64,000 nucleotides of DNA from Nitrospirota bacterium (GCA_024275955.1 JAJRYD010000020.1:62001-126000), one strand, 5' to 3'; shown: positions 28,122-38,043, counted from the stretch's first letter. The notes: generated by a model not told the origin, from the sequence alone. Translations and numbers: made by a program.

Positions 28122-30585
28122 ACACCCGTACGGAAAGTGGCTGGATAAGGTGCAAAACCCATCGCAATATCTTGGTGAAGAAATTAACGCGGTTATAAAA
28201 GATGCCGGACTTATCAGCTGTCGAATGGCATTATGCTTTCCAGATATCTATAAAATAGGGATGTCGAACCTAGGGGTGAAGATACTCTATTCCATAATTA
28301 ACTCCCACAAAGATCTTTGGGCAGAAAGAGTTTTTGCCGTGGAGGGTGACCTTGAAGATATATTAAGGGAGAATGCAGAGCCGTTGAGGTCGCTCGAATC
28401 GCATAGCCCGCTTTGTGAATTTGATATTCTCGGTTTTTCCATTTCCACTGAACTATGCTACACAGAAATCCTTAATATGCTAGAGCTTGGGGCTGTCCCG
28501 CTTTTGGCTAAAGACAGAAAAGATGCCGACCCTTTTGTCATAGCAGGAGGGCCGTCTGTTTATAATCCCGAACCGATTGCCGATTTCTTTGACTTTTTTG
28601 TTCTTGGTGAAGGTGAAGATGTCCTGCCAGAAATCTGCAAGAAGGTAGGGGAGTGCAGGAAAGCCGGAATAAGGAGGGCGGAAATAATCAGGCAAATTTC
28701 TGCCATCAAAGGTGTTTACGTTCCATCGTTTTATGATATTTCGTACGATGGCGCGAAGGTAAAATCGATAACTAAAAAAGACGAGAACCTTCCCAACCCA
28801 GCAAAGGTTTATATTGAAGATATAAATGACTCTCCTTATCCGCTTGATATGATAATCCCTTATGGTCAGCCGGTTTTTGATAGGCTTTCGGTAGAGATAG
28901 ACCGTGGATGCACTGGCGGCTGTAGGTTTTGCCAAGCTGGTATTACTTACAGGCCGGTTAGGGAGAGAAACCCCAAAAAGGTTTTGGAAATAGTAGAGAA
29001 AGGACTTGCCGCCACAGGGTTTGACGATGTTTCGCTCGCTTCACTTTCCAGCGGTGATGTCGGCAATATAGAGCCGCTTGTAAAACTGCTTATGGACAAA
29101 ACCGAAAAGGATAAAGTGTCGCTATCGCTTCCGTCGATGCGCTCTGGAACTCTTACCGATGAACTGATAGCCGAGATAAGCAGGGTGCGCCAGACTGGGT
29201 TTACTATAACCGGAGAGGCTGGTAGTGAAAGGCTGAGAGCTGTTATAAACAAAAAGATTTCCGACGAAGAGATAATAGACACCGCGAGAAAGGTTTTGAG
29301 AGGCGGATGGCGTAACCTAAAACTATATTTTATGATAGGCCTGCCTACCGAAACCGATGAAGATGTGGAATCAATCGTAAGCCTTGTAAAGAAAATAGAC
29401 GCGCTTATCGAAAACGGGAAGCGGTTTAGAAAGATAAACGTAGGGGTTTCGCAGTTTGTTCCAAAACCGTTTACGGCGTTTCAGTGGGTTCCTATGGATA
29501 GCGTGGAAGAGCTTTTGCGGAAAAAGATAATTCTTATAAAAGCATTTAAGAAGATGAAGGCCGCTTCGCTTAAAGGACACGAGGTTGAAATGTCCTTCAT
29601 TGAAGGTGTGTTCGCTAGGGGAGACAGACGGCTTGGGGCAGTTATACAAAAGGCGTTTAAAAAAGGCTGTAGACTGGACGGCTGGAGCGATAAATTCCGT
29701 TATGACTTTTGGCTGGATGCTTTTGAGGAATCCGGCATCGAACCTTCAGACTATACAGTTAGAGAAAGAGAACAGGGCGAAACTTTTCCGTGGGAACATA
29801 TCGACATCGGGGTGAGCAGAAAATACCTTTTCCGTGAATACTCGCTTTCCCGCCAAGAAGAAATTACCAACGATTGCCGAACAGATAAATGTCTTGCCTG
29901 CGGGCTTCATAAAAAGCATAAGAGACTTGAAGAACTGATAGAACCTCTGGAAAGGATGAAGGCCGAGAGTGATAACTCTGATGGGAAAGATGCTTTTCGT
30001 TATAGGTTTGCGTTCAGGAAAGTAGGCCTTGCCCGATATCTTTCCCATCTTGAGATTAAGACGGCGTTTGGAAGGGCGGTAAGAAGAGCCGGACTTCCTG
30101 TAGCTTACTCGCAAGGCAAGCACCCGCATCCCAAATTTCATTTTGGGCCTGCGGTATCTGTAGGAATAAGCTCTCTTTGCGAATTTATAGATGTCGACCT
30201 AACGCAAGAAATAGCTACTGTGGAACTTTTGGATACAATGAGAGACAAATTTGAAAAAGGGCTGGAGTTTTATGACGTAAGCTTTCTTGAGAGAAAGTAC
30301 AGTTCAATACAGGCATCTACACTCAAGACGGTTTTTAGCATAGGTTTTGGTCCTGAAGCTATCTATACGCCGGAAGATATTCAAAAAGCACTGGAAGGGC
30401 AGAAAGGGGTTTTAGCGAGTGTTGCTGAGCCGAGTGACGGTTGCGTTGCCCTCTTGAGGATAGAAACCGAGACACCGGGGATACTTTCAAAAATAAGAAA
30501 AGGTTTGCCCTACTTTATTGCCGGCAATGGGATTACGATAGAAAAGTCTAAAGTAGATATGGGAGTAGAATCTATTACAACTTGA
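28114..30585 (+). CDS. radical SAM protein fused to a DUF2344 domain
   Basis: An 823-residue protein. The N-terminal region (GLISCRMALCFPDIYKIGMS) and a B12-binding-like part lead to the radical SAM cluster DRGCTGGCRFCQAG near residue 263. SLPSMRSGTL and FTITGEAGSERLR are conserved in the TIGR03960-type family. From about residue 625 a DUF2344 domain follows (KVGLARYLSHLEIKTAFGRA). The two parts are separate genes in some bacteria and commonly lie next to ribonuclease E/G or ribosomal genes. Here the start overlaps the rodA stop by eight bases. The reaction is unestablished; a role in RNA or ribosome modification is inference. Confidence 0.88.
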   Translation: MTKHPYGKWLDKVQNPSQYLGEEINAVIKDAGLISCRMALCFPDIYKIGMSNLGVKILYSIINSHKDLWAERVFAVEGDLEDILRENAEPLRSLESHSPLCEFDILGFSISTELCYTEILNMLELGAVPLLAKDRKDADPFVIAGGPSVYNPEPIADFFDFFVLGEGEDVLPEICKKVGECRKAGIRRAEIIRQISAIKGVYVPSFYDISYDGAKVKSITKKDENLPNPAKVYIEDINDSPYPLDMIIPYGQPVFDRLSVEIDRGCTGGCRFCQAGITYRPVRERNPKKVLEIVEKGLAATGFDDVSLASLSSGDVGNIEPLVKLLMDKTEKDKVSLSLPSMRSGTLTDELIAEISRVRQTGFTITGEAGSERLRAVINKKISDEEIIDTARKVLRGGWRNLKLYFMIGLPTETDEDVESIVSLVKKIDALIENGKRFRKINVGVSQFVPKPFTAFQWVPMDSVEELLRKKIILIKAFKKMKAASLKGHEVEMSFIEGVFARGDRRLGAVIQKAFKKGCRLDGWSDKFRYDFWLDAFEESGIEPSDYTVREREQGETFPWEHIDIGVSRKYLFREYSLSRQEEITNDCRTDKCLACGLHKKHKRLEELIEPLERMKAESDNSDGKDAFRYRFAFRKVGLARYLSHLEIKTAFGRAVRRAGLPVAYSQGKHPHPKFHFGPAVSVGISSLCEFIDVDLTQEIATVELLDTMRDKFEKGLEFYDVSFLERKYSSIQASTLKTVFSIGFGPEAIYTPEDIQKALEGQKGVLASVAEPSDGCVALLRIETETPGILSKIRKGLPYFIAGNGITIEKSKVDMGVESITT

Positions 30586-30646
30586 TGTTGGTTCTAGAGG
30601 GCTGTAACTAGAGATTGGTAATTGACATCTGAAATGCCAAACAGGT

Positions 30647-30678
30647 AAAAAGCCCCGCAAGAATGATCCTGCAGGGCT
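30647..30678 (-). terminator. intrinsic terminator of pnp
   Basis: On the minus strand AGCCCTGCAGG...CTTGCGGGGCT forms an imperfect GC-rich stem directly followed by TTTT, 25 bases past the pnp stop. It fits an intrinsic terminator for the rpsO-pnp transcript. Confidence 0.7.
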
Positions 30679-30703
30679 GTAAGTCTGATTATAAGCTACT
30701 TGG

Positions 30704-32812
30704 TTACTCTGGGCCGGGCTTGCCGTCTGCCAATGCTTCTTTGTGGCTAAGGCGTATCTTTTTGGTGCGTGAGTCTATCTCGATAATCTTTACCCAGATT
30801 TCCTGTCCTTCGTTAATTATATCTGTTACCTGATTAACCCGCCTATCGGCCAGCTGTGAGATATGTACCAGACCTTCGGTTCCCGGGCTTACCTCTACAA
30901 ACGCTCCAAAGTCTACGATTTTAATTACTTTGCCGAGTATCATCTCTCCAACTTCAGGCTGGTGGATAATACCTTCTATCATCTTTTTAGCCTTAGCAGC
31001 ATCTTCTGAATTTGGTGCGAAAATCTTCACGCTACCGTCATCTTCGATATCGACTTTAGCGCCGGACTCTTCGGTAATTTTGCGGATGTTTTTTCCACCA
31101 GGCCCGATAATCATCCCGAGCATATCTTTTGGAACTTTTATCGTCATCATCTTTGGAGCGAACTGAGAGATGTCGGCATTTGCCGACGGCATAGCTTTGT
31201 TCATTTCGGCAAGTATATGGAGCCTTGCTTCGCGTGCCTGCTTAAGAGCTGTTTCCATAAGTTCGTGGGAGATACCGGCAACCTTTATATCCATCTGAAT
31301 AGCGGTGATGCCATCGGCGGTACCTGTTACCTTAAAGTCCATATCGCCAAGAGCATCTTCGAGACCAAGAATATCGGTAAGGATTGCATGTCTGTCGCCT
31401 TCTGATACGAGGCCCATAGCAACGCCGGCTACCGGAGCTTTAATTTTTACACCGGCATCCATTAGCGATAGCGAACCGCCACAGACGGAGGCCATAGATG
31501 ATGAGCCGTTTGACTCGAATATTTCGGAGACGATTCTTATCGTGTAAGGAAATTCATCATGATCAGGGAGAACATATTGAACGCCTCGTCTTGCCAATGT
31601 TCCATGGCCTATCTCGCGTCTTCCCGGGCCGCCGGCAAACTTTACTTCGCCGACAGAGAACGGAGGGAAGTTGTAATGAAAAATGAACGGGGTGAAGACT
31701 TTTCCTTCTATATTGTCAAACATCTGCTCGTCATCGCCCGTGCCGAGTGTGGTGACAACCAGAGCCTGCGTCTCGCCTCTAGTAAAAAGCGCGGAGCCGT
31801 GGGCCCTTGGCAAAACTCCCATGCGTATAGTTATCGGCCGTACATCGGTAAGTCCGCGGCCATCTGCCCTAATGCCTTCTTCCAGAATCATTTTGCGTAC
31901 TGTCTCTTTTTGAATATCGCCAAAAGCATCCTTAATATCGCCTTTGAGTTCGTCCTTGTTGTCTTCAGTGGTAAGCGTCTCTATAACCTTTGCCTTTAGC
32001 TCGGAAAGATTTTTGGCGCGAGCCTCTTTTTCTTTCGTCGTTACGGCTGTTTTTATCTCTGTCGCGAACTGCGATTCCACTTTCCCGTGCCACTCGGTAT
32101 CTTTTACCGGAGCATCGAAGGTGAGGTTTTCTTTGGTGCCTGCTTTTTCGACGAGGTCTTTTTGAAGCTGGCAGACTTTTTTAATTTCTTCGTGCGCAAA
32201 AAAGAGAGCCTCGACCATCTTGGCTTCTGGAAGTTCTTTTACTTCGCCTTCAACCATAGTGATAGATTCAGCAGTTCCGCCGACAATCATGTCGAGTTTG
32301 CTTTTCTCCCTCTGGTCGATAGTCGGGTTTACTACCAACTGGTCGTCCACAAGACCGATGCGTACAGCGGAGACAGGGCCATTAAAAGGTATATTGGAAA
32401 TGCAGAGCGCCGCCGATGCCGCCGTTACCGCGAGAATGTCGGCATCGTTTTCGCCATCGTGCGAAAGCGCGTAAAGAAGCACCTGTGTTTCATTTTGAAA
32501 GCCTTTTGGAAAAAGGGGCCTTAGCGGTCTGTCGGTAAGACGCGAGGTTAATGTCTCTTTTTCCGTAGGCCTTGCTTCACGTTTAAAAAATCCACCGGGG
32601 ATTCTTCCAGCGGCGTAGAATTTTTCTCTGTAGTCTACTGTGAGAGGGAAGAAGTCGAAACCTACTTTAGGCTCATCCTGAGCTGTCGCGGCGCAAAAGA
32701 CTATGGAATCGCCGAACTGTACGAGTACCGCGCCTCCAGCCTGTCTCGCCATTTCGCCTGTTTCGATTGATAATTTAGAATGTCCAAAATCTATTTCTGT
32801 GCGGGTTTTCAT
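30704..32812 (-). CDS. pnp: polynucleotide phosphorylase
   Basis: A 702-residue protein of standard length. Two RNase PH-type domains are present; the second carries the metal-site aspartates in GDMDFKVTGTADGITAIQMD. A KH domain (IIGPGGKNIRKI near residue 560) and an S1 domain (VDFGAFVEVSPGTEGLVHIS) follow. It degrades RNA 3' to 5' with phosphate and acts in the degradosome. The order rpsO then pnp is widespread, and hairpins in the spacer may allow autoregulation. Confidence 0.97.
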   Translation of the reverse strand: MKTRTEIDFGHSKLSIETGEMARQAGGAVLVQFGDSIVFCAATAQDEPKVGFDFFPLTVDYREKFYAAGRIPGGFFKREARPTEKETLTSRLTDRPLRPLFPKGFQNETQVLLYALSHDGENDADILAVTAASAALCISNIPFNGPVSAVRIGLVDDQLVVNPTIDQREKSKLDMIVGGTAESITMVEGEVKELPEAKMVEALFFAHEEIKKVCQLQKDLVEKAGTKENLTFDAPVKDTEWHGKVESQFATEIKTAVTTKEKEARAKNLSELKAKVIETLTTEDNKDELKGDIKDAFGDIQKETVRKMILEEGIRADGRGLTDVRPITIRMGVLPRAHGSALFTRGETQALVVTTLGTGDDEQMFDNIEGKVFTPFIFHYNFPPFSVGEVKFAGGPGRREIGHGTLARRGVQYVLPDHDEFPYTIRIVSEIFESNGSSSMASVCGGSLSLMDAGVKIKAPVAGVAMGLVSEGDRHAILTDILGLEDALGDMDFKVTGTADGITAIQMDIKVAGISHELMETALKQAREARLHILAEMNKAMPSANADISQFAPKMMTIKVPKDMLGMIIGPGGKNIRKITEESGAKVDIEDDGSVKIFAPNSEDAAKAKKMIEGIIHQPEVGEMILGKVIKIVDFGAFVEVSPGTEGLVHISQLADRRVNQVTDIINEGQEIWVKIIEIDSRTKKIRLSHKEALADGKPGPE

Positions 32813-32853
32813 TTATTATTTTTCTCCTATATTCCACGCATTCATAATTTACC

Positions 32854-32897
32854 CGCGAGCCTTTTTTTATGAGTCGCGGAACCGGCCACTCTGGCCG
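32854..32897 (-). promoter_or_regulatory. paired hairpins in the rpsO-pnp spacer
   Basis: Two inverted repeats lie in the 112-base spacer on the minus strand: CGGCC/GGCCG around AGAGT, then CCGCGA/TCGCGG around a loop containing seven A. No T tract follows, so they look more like processing or regulatory stems than terminators. In other bacteria this spacer carries RNase III sites for pnp autoregulation. Confidence 0.4.
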
Positions 32898-32924
32898 CCA
32901 ACTTGACAGGTATACGGTTAAAAA

Positions 32925-33194
32925 CTACTTTCTGATACCAAGAGCTTCGATAGTGTTTTTGTACCTGCTAAATTCTTTCTTTTTAAGATAATCAAGAAGC
33001 TTGCGGCGGTTATTAACCATCGCGATAAGGCCGCGCCTTGAGTGATTATCTTTCTTGTGGGTTCTCAAATGTCCCGAAAGATATTCGATTCTATTGCTAA
33101 GGATAGCGATTTGAACTTCCGGGGAGCCGGAGTCGCTATCGCTCTGTCTGAACTTTTCGATAATCGCGGTCTTGTCCTCTTTTGCTAGTGCCAT
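32925..33194 (-). CDS. rpsO: 30S ribosomal protein S15
   Basis: An 89-residue protein of exact family length. [31 protein letters not shown] and [13 protein letters not shown] are diagnostic of S15, which binds 16S rRNA early in small-subunit assembly. It is upstream of pnp on the same strand. Confidence 0.97.
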   Translation of the reverse strand: MALAKEDKTAIIEKFRQSDSDSGSPEVQIAILSNRIEYLSGHLRTHKKDNHSRRGLIAMVNNRRKLLDYLKKKEFSRYKNTIEALGIRK

Positions 33195-33304
33195 GCCCTA
33201 CCTGTTCTTACTTTAAAAATATTAAATCAAATCTATACAATCCGAAATTTATACCATTATGGGGACTGGAAAGTAAAGAGATAAAAGCAGTAACTTCAAG
33301 GTTT

Positions 33305-35023
33305 TTACATACCGGCAAAATCTGGCCCGCTACCGTGATAGGCACCATTTACCTTTAGGTTCTTTTCCGGGCAGACCAACTCGCATGTCCTGCACTGAAC
33401 ACAGTTTTCAAGGTTCATATGGTGACGCTTACCACCGTCTTTCTCGGCTACTTCGTGAACCTCCGCTGTGCAGTCGCCAACGCATGGAGGTGGATTATTG
33501 TTTATCCCATATTTTTCAATACATTCACTGCAGGTTTCTGAATCAAATTCTTCGATATGCTCGTTTCCATCATGGTAATGGGTATTTGCGTAAAAAACGA
33601 CATCTGCCGTCGAATAGATGCTTTTTTTGTCATACCCGGCTGGTTCGCTAAGCGGTTCGGGTTTGTAGGCTGGGTCGCTCGCAGTTCTGTCGTCTTTGAG
33701 GGAAATTTCCCCTATATCGGCTTTACCATCCATCATCTTTTTGGCAGAGATAGCTGTAGGTATCGCTTGCGGGGAGGCAAGTATCGTAACTAGGCCGCCT
33801 ATATATGGCCCAAATGAGTCGAGATTGCCCACAAAGCTCGGGATATAGCTGGAGAGAAGCTCTTTGTGTACGCCAAAAGCATGCCTGAAGTAGCGTGCTT
33901 CCTTTAGCTCTTTGCCTACCCACCCGTTCATAAGCTTTTCCTTGAACGCTCCGAGTAACTTTGTTGAACTGTCGCCTTTCTGCAACGCTTCAAAAATAGT
34001 TTCACCAGCTGTTATTCCGCTTTCCATCGCTTTATCCATACCGGAGAACCCTTTTATATCCATAACTCCCAAAGCGTCGCCGACAATAACAGCACCGTCT
34101 ACCGCAAACTCTTTTGGCACTGCGTAGTAGCCTGCCTCTGGTATCACCGCGGCGGCGTAGCTTAGCACTGTTCCGCCAGCTATCATCTTTTGCAACATCG
34201 GATGCTTTTTGAGATTTTGTAAAACCTGCGGCGGCTGGATGTTTGGGTTTTTAGAATCAAGCCCAGATACCATTCCTATAGCTAGGCGGTTGCCGGAAAG
34301 CCCGTAGATAAAACCACCTCCAAACGTACCATCCAGCAATGGGTAGCCAAGTGTGTGCCAGACTTTTCCAGAATAGTCTTTTTCTACTTTCCATATCTCT
34401 TTTGTGCCAACTGCCCATGTTTGAGATGAGTTAGCCAAATCATTTTTGGCTATCAGTTCCTGAGAGAGGAATCCTTTGTCGGCAAAGACCGTTATCTTGG
34501 CGTAGCAGTTGTCTCTTTCCGGTTCGCCGGTGTTATCTACTTTTACTCCGACAACAGCTCCATTTTCGTATATGATTTCGCTTGCCGTGAATCCTCGATA
34601 AAGATCTACCACTGTATTTCTGTAATCAAGAGTTTTTACTTTTTCCTTAAGGTGCGATGCCATCCATTTGGCGACGTTGCTTTGCGAAAGGATGAGGTAT
34701 CCCTTTTTATTAAAGTCCGGCGGAGAGAAAATAGACGGAATATTCCACGAAGACTGTTTGCCCATAAAGGTGACGTAGCTCTCGCTACATACGCCCTCTA
34801 TAGGGAAGCCGTTCGTTTCGTAATCTGGAAAAAGTTTTTTGATGGAGCGAGGGTTGCTTACGGCGCCGCTCATGCTATGCGCGCCAAAGCGCCGACCCTT
34901 ATCGAAAACCGCTACTTTTAGTTTGCTTTTGTTCTCTATAGCAAGGTCGACGATTCTGTGAGCCGCAGATAAGCCGGAAGGGCCGCCGCCGATAACGATT
35001 ACGTCATATTCTATTTTTGCCAT
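33305..35023 (-). CDS. ETF:quinone oxidoreductase (FixC/ETF-QO type) with ferredoxin tail
   Basis: A 572-residue protein; the start is chosen at the ATG one base after the etfA stop. FAD-binding DVIVIGGGPSGLSAAHRIV is at the N-terminus, and GFSGMDKAMESGITAGE is in the second flavin region. The C-terminal about 100 residues hold cysteines CSECIEKYG and NCVQCRTCELVCP, a 4Fe-4S ferredoxin-like cluster as in ETF-QO. The enzyme should take electrons from ETF and pass them to membrane quinone. It is the last gene of the etfB-etfA operon. Confidence 0.92.
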   Translation of the reverse strand: MAKIEYDVIVIGGGPSGLSAAHRIVDLAIENKSKLKVAVFDKGRRFGAHSMSGAVSNPRSIKKLFPDYETNGFPIEGVCSESYVTFMGKQSSWNIPSIFSPPDFNKKGYLILSQSNVAKWMASHLKEKVKTLDYRNTVVDLYRGFTASEIIYENGAVVGVKVDNTGEPERDNCYAKITVFADKGFLSQELIAKNDLANSSQTWAVGTKEIWKVEKDYSGKVWHTLGYPLLDGTFGGGFIYGLSGNRLAIGMVSGLDSKNPNIQPPQVLQNLKKHPMLQKMIAGGTVLSYAAAVIPEAGYYAVPKEFAVDGAVIVGDALGVMDIKGFSGMDKAMESGITAGETIFEALQKGDSSTKLLGAFKEKLMNGWVGKELKEARYFRHAFGVHKELLSSYIPSFVGNLDSFGPYIGGLVTILASPQAIPTAISAKKMMDGKADIGEISLKDDRTASDPAYKPEPLSEPAGYDKKSIYSTADVVFYANTHYHDGNEHIEEFDSETCSECIEKYGINNNPPPCVGDCTAEVHEVAEKDGGKRHHMNLENCVQCRTCELVCPEKNLKVNGAYHGSGPDFAGM

Positions 35024-35024
35024 C

Positions 35025-36095
35025 TTATACACCTGCGCCTTTGGTTTTGAATTTTTCTAAGAATGCCTTTTTTAGAAGTGGAACAACTTCATAAAGATCG
35101 CCCACAATTCCGTAGTGGGCAAAGCCGAATATAGGCGCGTCTGGATCTTTGTTTACCGCTATTATTGTTTTAGAGTTCGACATGCCGACCCTATGCTGTA
35201 TCGCGCCGGATATTCCCAACGCTATATATAGGTTTGGGCGGACAGTTTTGCCTGTCTGCCCAACCTGATGCGCCTGCGGTATCCAGCCGGCATCGACAGC
35301 TTTTCTGCTGGAGCCGATTACCGAGTCTGGAAAAACAGAGGCTAGTTCTTTTACCGCCGTTTCAAAACCTTCCATCACCCCAAGACCGAACCCGCCGGAG
35401 ACAATAACTTTCGCTTCGGTAAGGTTTACCGCTTTTGAGACATCGCGCACTGTTTCGATTACTTTTGTGCGGAAGTCATGCTCTTCAAAACTTACAGGAA
35501 CTTTTATAATTTCGCCTTTTCGTGAGCTGTCTGTTGGAACAGCTTCCATAACTCCGATTCTGGCAGTAGCCATTTGCGGTTTTTTCCATGGGCCGAGTAT
35601 TCTTGCTTTTAGCGATTCCCCAAAGCTTGGGCGTATGGCGTAGAGGATATTGTTGAACGTGCCGACTTTTAACGGATCGGCTTTGCCTTTATGCTGGTAG
35701 TCGCCTATATCTAGTTCTGTGCAGTCGGCTGTCAGCCCTGTTTCGAGGTAGGCGGCTACTCTTGGAGCAAGATCGCGCCCTATCGTGGTGGCACCCATAA
35801 GGATTATCGGAGGCGGCTCTCCAATATGTTTTAGGATGGCGAGTATAGCGCGCCGATAGGGAAGGGTGGTGTACTCTTCCAACTGCGTGTCGTTTACCAT
35901 ATAGACATCGTCAGCTCCGCCATGTATAAGCTTTTCGGCTATCGGCTCGATGTTACTGCCGATAAGGTACGCGCTTACTCCGACACCAAGTTTTTTAGCG
36001 AGCATTCTCGCCGCTCCGATAAGCTCGAAGGTAACAGCCTGCAGGTCGCCCTGAAGCTGTTCCGCTACGACTGTTACATTACCTGTATTAGCCAT
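35025..36095 (-). CDS. etfA: electron transfer flavoprotein alpha subunit
   Basis: A 356-residue protein, slightly longer than many EtfA proteins. The conserved C-terminal FAD domain carries VSGGFGLGVMEGFE, GSSRKAVDAGWIPQAHQVGQ and GISGAIQHRVGM. With EtfB it carries electrons from acyl-CoA or other dehydrogenases to the quinone oxidoreductase encoded next. It overlaps etfB by eight bases. Confidence 0.95.
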   Translation of the reverse strand: MANTGNVTVVAEQLQGDLQAVTFELIGAARMLAKKLGVGVSAYLIGSNIEPIAEKLIHGGADDVYMVNDTQLEEYTTLPYRRAILAILKHIGEPPPIILMGATTIGRDLAPRVAAYLETGLTADCTELDIGDYQHKGKADPLKVGTFNNILYAIRPSFGESLKARILGPWKKPQMATARIGVMEAVPTDSSRKGEIIKVPVSFEEHDFRTKVIETVRDVSKAVNLTEAKVIVSGGFGLGVMEGFETAVKELASVFPDSVIGSSRKAVDAGWIPQAHQVGQTGKTVRPNLYIALGISGAIQHRVGMSNSKTIIAVNKDPDAPIFGFAHYGIVGDLYEVVPLLKKAFLEKFKTKGAGV

Positions 36096-36927
36096 TTATA
36101 AGTTCTCCGATTCCTCTGTCGTCTTTTTGGAGTTGTTCCGCGAGTTCATTTACTTCATCCAAAGCAGAACGGCCCTGATACATGACGCAACTGCCTCCAA
36201 GCTCTCCTAGTTTCCATGTTTTGCCGACAACTGTTGGGCTACCTACAAGACCGGCTTTGGAGGCGTCGGCTCCTATATCGTCGAGGTTGACCGATTTTAC
36301 CCGTTTTTCCCGTTCTTCGGGGTGGTGAAGAAACTCTTTTACGGCGGCGACCTCGGCAAACCGTTTTGGGGCAAGCGGTGCGGCGCTGTTTGCCATCGTG
36401 ATAAGTACAGGAAGAGTCGATTCAAGTTTCTGGTGTCCACCTTCCACCACGCGCCTTGCTATCACCTTACCATTGTCTACTTTCATGCTTTCACAGTAGG
36501 TTATTTGCGGGACGTTGTGTCTCTCTGCTATTTGCGGCCCCACCTGCGCGGTGTCGCCATCGGTTGTCTGAAGGCCGGTTATCATTATATCTACACCGCC
36601 AACATACTTTGCCAATGCCGAAAGCGCGTATGCGGTGGCAAGCGTATCGGAAGCGGCAAGCCGTTTGTCGGTAAGGAGTATCCCGTAATCTGCTCCGTAG
36701 TCGAACGCGTCTATAAGTATTTCCTGCGCTTTAGGCGGACCCATAGTTACGCAGGTTACCTCCGCGCCGTTTTCTTTTTTAAGCTCAATAGCTTTTTGTA
36801 GGGCAAACCTGTCGAACGGGTTAAGCATACGTTTCGCGCGCGCCCTGTCTATGGTGCCGTCCGGGTTTACACCAGCCTTTGATTTTGTGTCTGGTACCTG
36901 TTTTATGAAAACCAATACTTTAAGCAG
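36088..36927 (-). CDS. etfB: electron transfer flavoprotein beta subunit (CTG start)
   Basis: 279 residues if translation begins at CTG 36927, which lies six bases after a perfect GGAGG. This gives MLKVLVFIKQVPDT, the usual EtfB N-terminus. The in-frame TTG at 36915 would cut into the first beta strand. RMLNPFDRFALQKAIELK, the nucleotide-binding TGLQTTDGDTAQVGPQ and the late VEGGHQKLESTLP are typical of EtfB. It forms a heterodimer with EtfA. Confidence 0.94.
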   Translation of the reverse strand: MLKVLVFIKQVPDTKSKAGVNPDGTIDRARAKRMLNPFDRFALQKAIELKKENGAEVTCVTMGPPKAQEILIDAFDYGADYGILLTDKRLAASDTLATAYALSALAKYVGGVDIMITGLQTTDGDTAQVGPQIAERHNVPQITYCESMKVDNGKVIARRVVEGGHQKLESTLPVLITMANSAAPLAPKRFAEVAAVKEFLHHPEEREKRVKSVNLDDIGADASKAGLVGSPTVVGKTWKLGELGGSCVMYQGRSALDEVNELAEQLQKDDRGIGELING

Positions 36928-36933
36928 ATTTGG

Positions 36934-36938
36934 CCTCC
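36934..36938 (-). promoter_or_regulatory. Shine-Dalgarno GGAGG supporting CTG start of etfB
   Basis: GGAGG on the minus strand lies six bases ahead of the CTG at 36927. No ATG, GTG or TTG lies between it and the TTG at 36915, which would be 18 bases away. The spacing therefore decides for the rare start codon. Confidence 0.6.
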
Positions 36939-36970
36939 TGTTTCTAGTTGGAGCTAAGTAAATATAAGAA

Positions 36971-36993
36971 GGCGGATAGTGCTGCTATCCGCC
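36971..36993 (-). terminator. hairpin terminator after atpE
   Basis: GGCGGATAG and CTATCCGCC form a perfect 9-bp stem with a 5-base loop, followed on the minus strand by TTCTTATATTT. It lies about 25 bases past the atpE stop and ahead of etfB. It likely ends the F0 operon. Confidence 0.7.
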
Positions 36994-37018
36994 CCCTGTT
37001 TGTTTCTCGACGTAAAAA

Positions 37019-37342
37019 TTAGAGCGGATTTGCGTAGAGCAGAATGAGAACTATAACGAGAGTATAGATAACCAATGATTCGATAAGTGCCAAACCGATA
37101 AGCATGTTTGGGAACAACTTATTATAGAACCCCGGGTTTCTTGCCATACCTGTAAGAGCACCGGAGATGGCATGTCCCATTCCTATTCCTCCGCCAAGCG
37201 CCGCGAGGCCAAGGCCAAGAACACCACAGCCGATAACCATAAAGGTCATCTCACCGCCACCGCCGCCTTCAGAGGCAAACGCGGACGAAGCGATTGTCGC
37301 AACAGCCAATATGGCAAGGTTAAAAATCCTACTTACTTTCAT
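37019..37342 (-). CDS. atpE: ATP synthase F0 subunit c with signal-like leader
   Basis: A 107-residue protein, longer than the usual 75-90 because of a 24-residue signal-like leader ending SAFASEGG. Two hairpin helices follow. The first is glycine-rich (GLGLAALGGGIGMGHA); the second carries the ion-binding Glu in ALIESLVIY. The first helix lacks the Gln of Na+-type rings, so proton coupling is more likely, though this is inference. It is the last gene of the split operon atpZ-I-B-E. Confidence 0.94.
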   Translation of the reverse strand: MKVSRIFNLAILAVATIASSAFASEGGGGGEMTFMVIGCGVLGLGLAALGGGIGMGHAISGALTGMARNPGFYNKLFPNMLIGLALIESLVIYTLVIVLILLYANPL

Positions 37343-37380
37343 AGTCTCTATTCTCCCTTTAAATTTTCAGTTATTTAAAT

Positions 37381-38043
37381 CTAATGTTCATCACTCAAAG
37401 CACCCTGCAGATAAACCATCGTTAGCAGTATAAAAACCAATGTCTGGAGGATGCTTGTAAATACCATAAATGCCATCATAGGAAGAGGCAGTAATAACGG
37501 AATAAGGAAAAGCAGAACCAGCATAACCAGATCTTCTCCCTTTATGTTGCCGAACAGACGCATGGTGAGCGTCAACGGCCTGGCAATATGACTGATAATC
37601 TCGATAGGGAGCATGAGCGGCACAAGCCACCAGACAGGCCCCATGAACTGTTTGAAATAGGCAAAGCCGTGTTTCCGCAGGCCGACCGTATGATAGAGAA
37701 GCATTACGGTAAGCGCCATGCCGAGGTTGGTATTTATGTTAGATGTCGGCGGGTTGCAACCCGGAACGATAGCTATAAGGTTGCTACAGACGATAAACAA
37801 AGTAAGAGTGCCTATGAGAGGCATAAACCTCCGTCCGTTATGCCCGATGGTTTGATCCATAAAGTCGGCAAGATTTACGATAATTACCTCGAAAAGATTT
37901 TGCAGTCCGGTTGGTATCATGCTTATAGAGCCACGCACCACAAAAGTGGCGATGCCAAGAAGAATCATAATTACCCATGTATAGGTAACATGAGGATGGT
38001 GTTCCAGCCCCGGAATCTCTATATACATAAATGGTTCTGTCAT
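37381..38043 (-). CDS. atpB: ATP synthase F0 subunit a
   Basis: A 220-residue polytopic protein. The essential arginine is in LTLTMRLFGNIKGED near residue 162, and the N-terminal NLFEVIIVNLADFM segment fits subunit a. With the c-ring it forms the ion path of F0. Its start overlaps the atpI stop by four bases (ATGA). Confidence 0.95.
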   Translation of the reverse strand: MTEPFMYIEIPGLEHHPHVTYTWVIMILLGIATFVVRGSISMIPTGLQNLFEVIIVNLADFMDQTIGHNGRRFMPLIGTLTLFIVCSNLIAIVPGCNPPTSNINTNLGMALTVMLLYHTVGLRKHGFAYFKQFMGPVWWLVPLMLPIEIISHIARPLTLTMRLFGNIKGEDLVMLVLLFLIPLLLPLPMMAFMVFTSILQTLVFILLTMVYLQGALSDEH

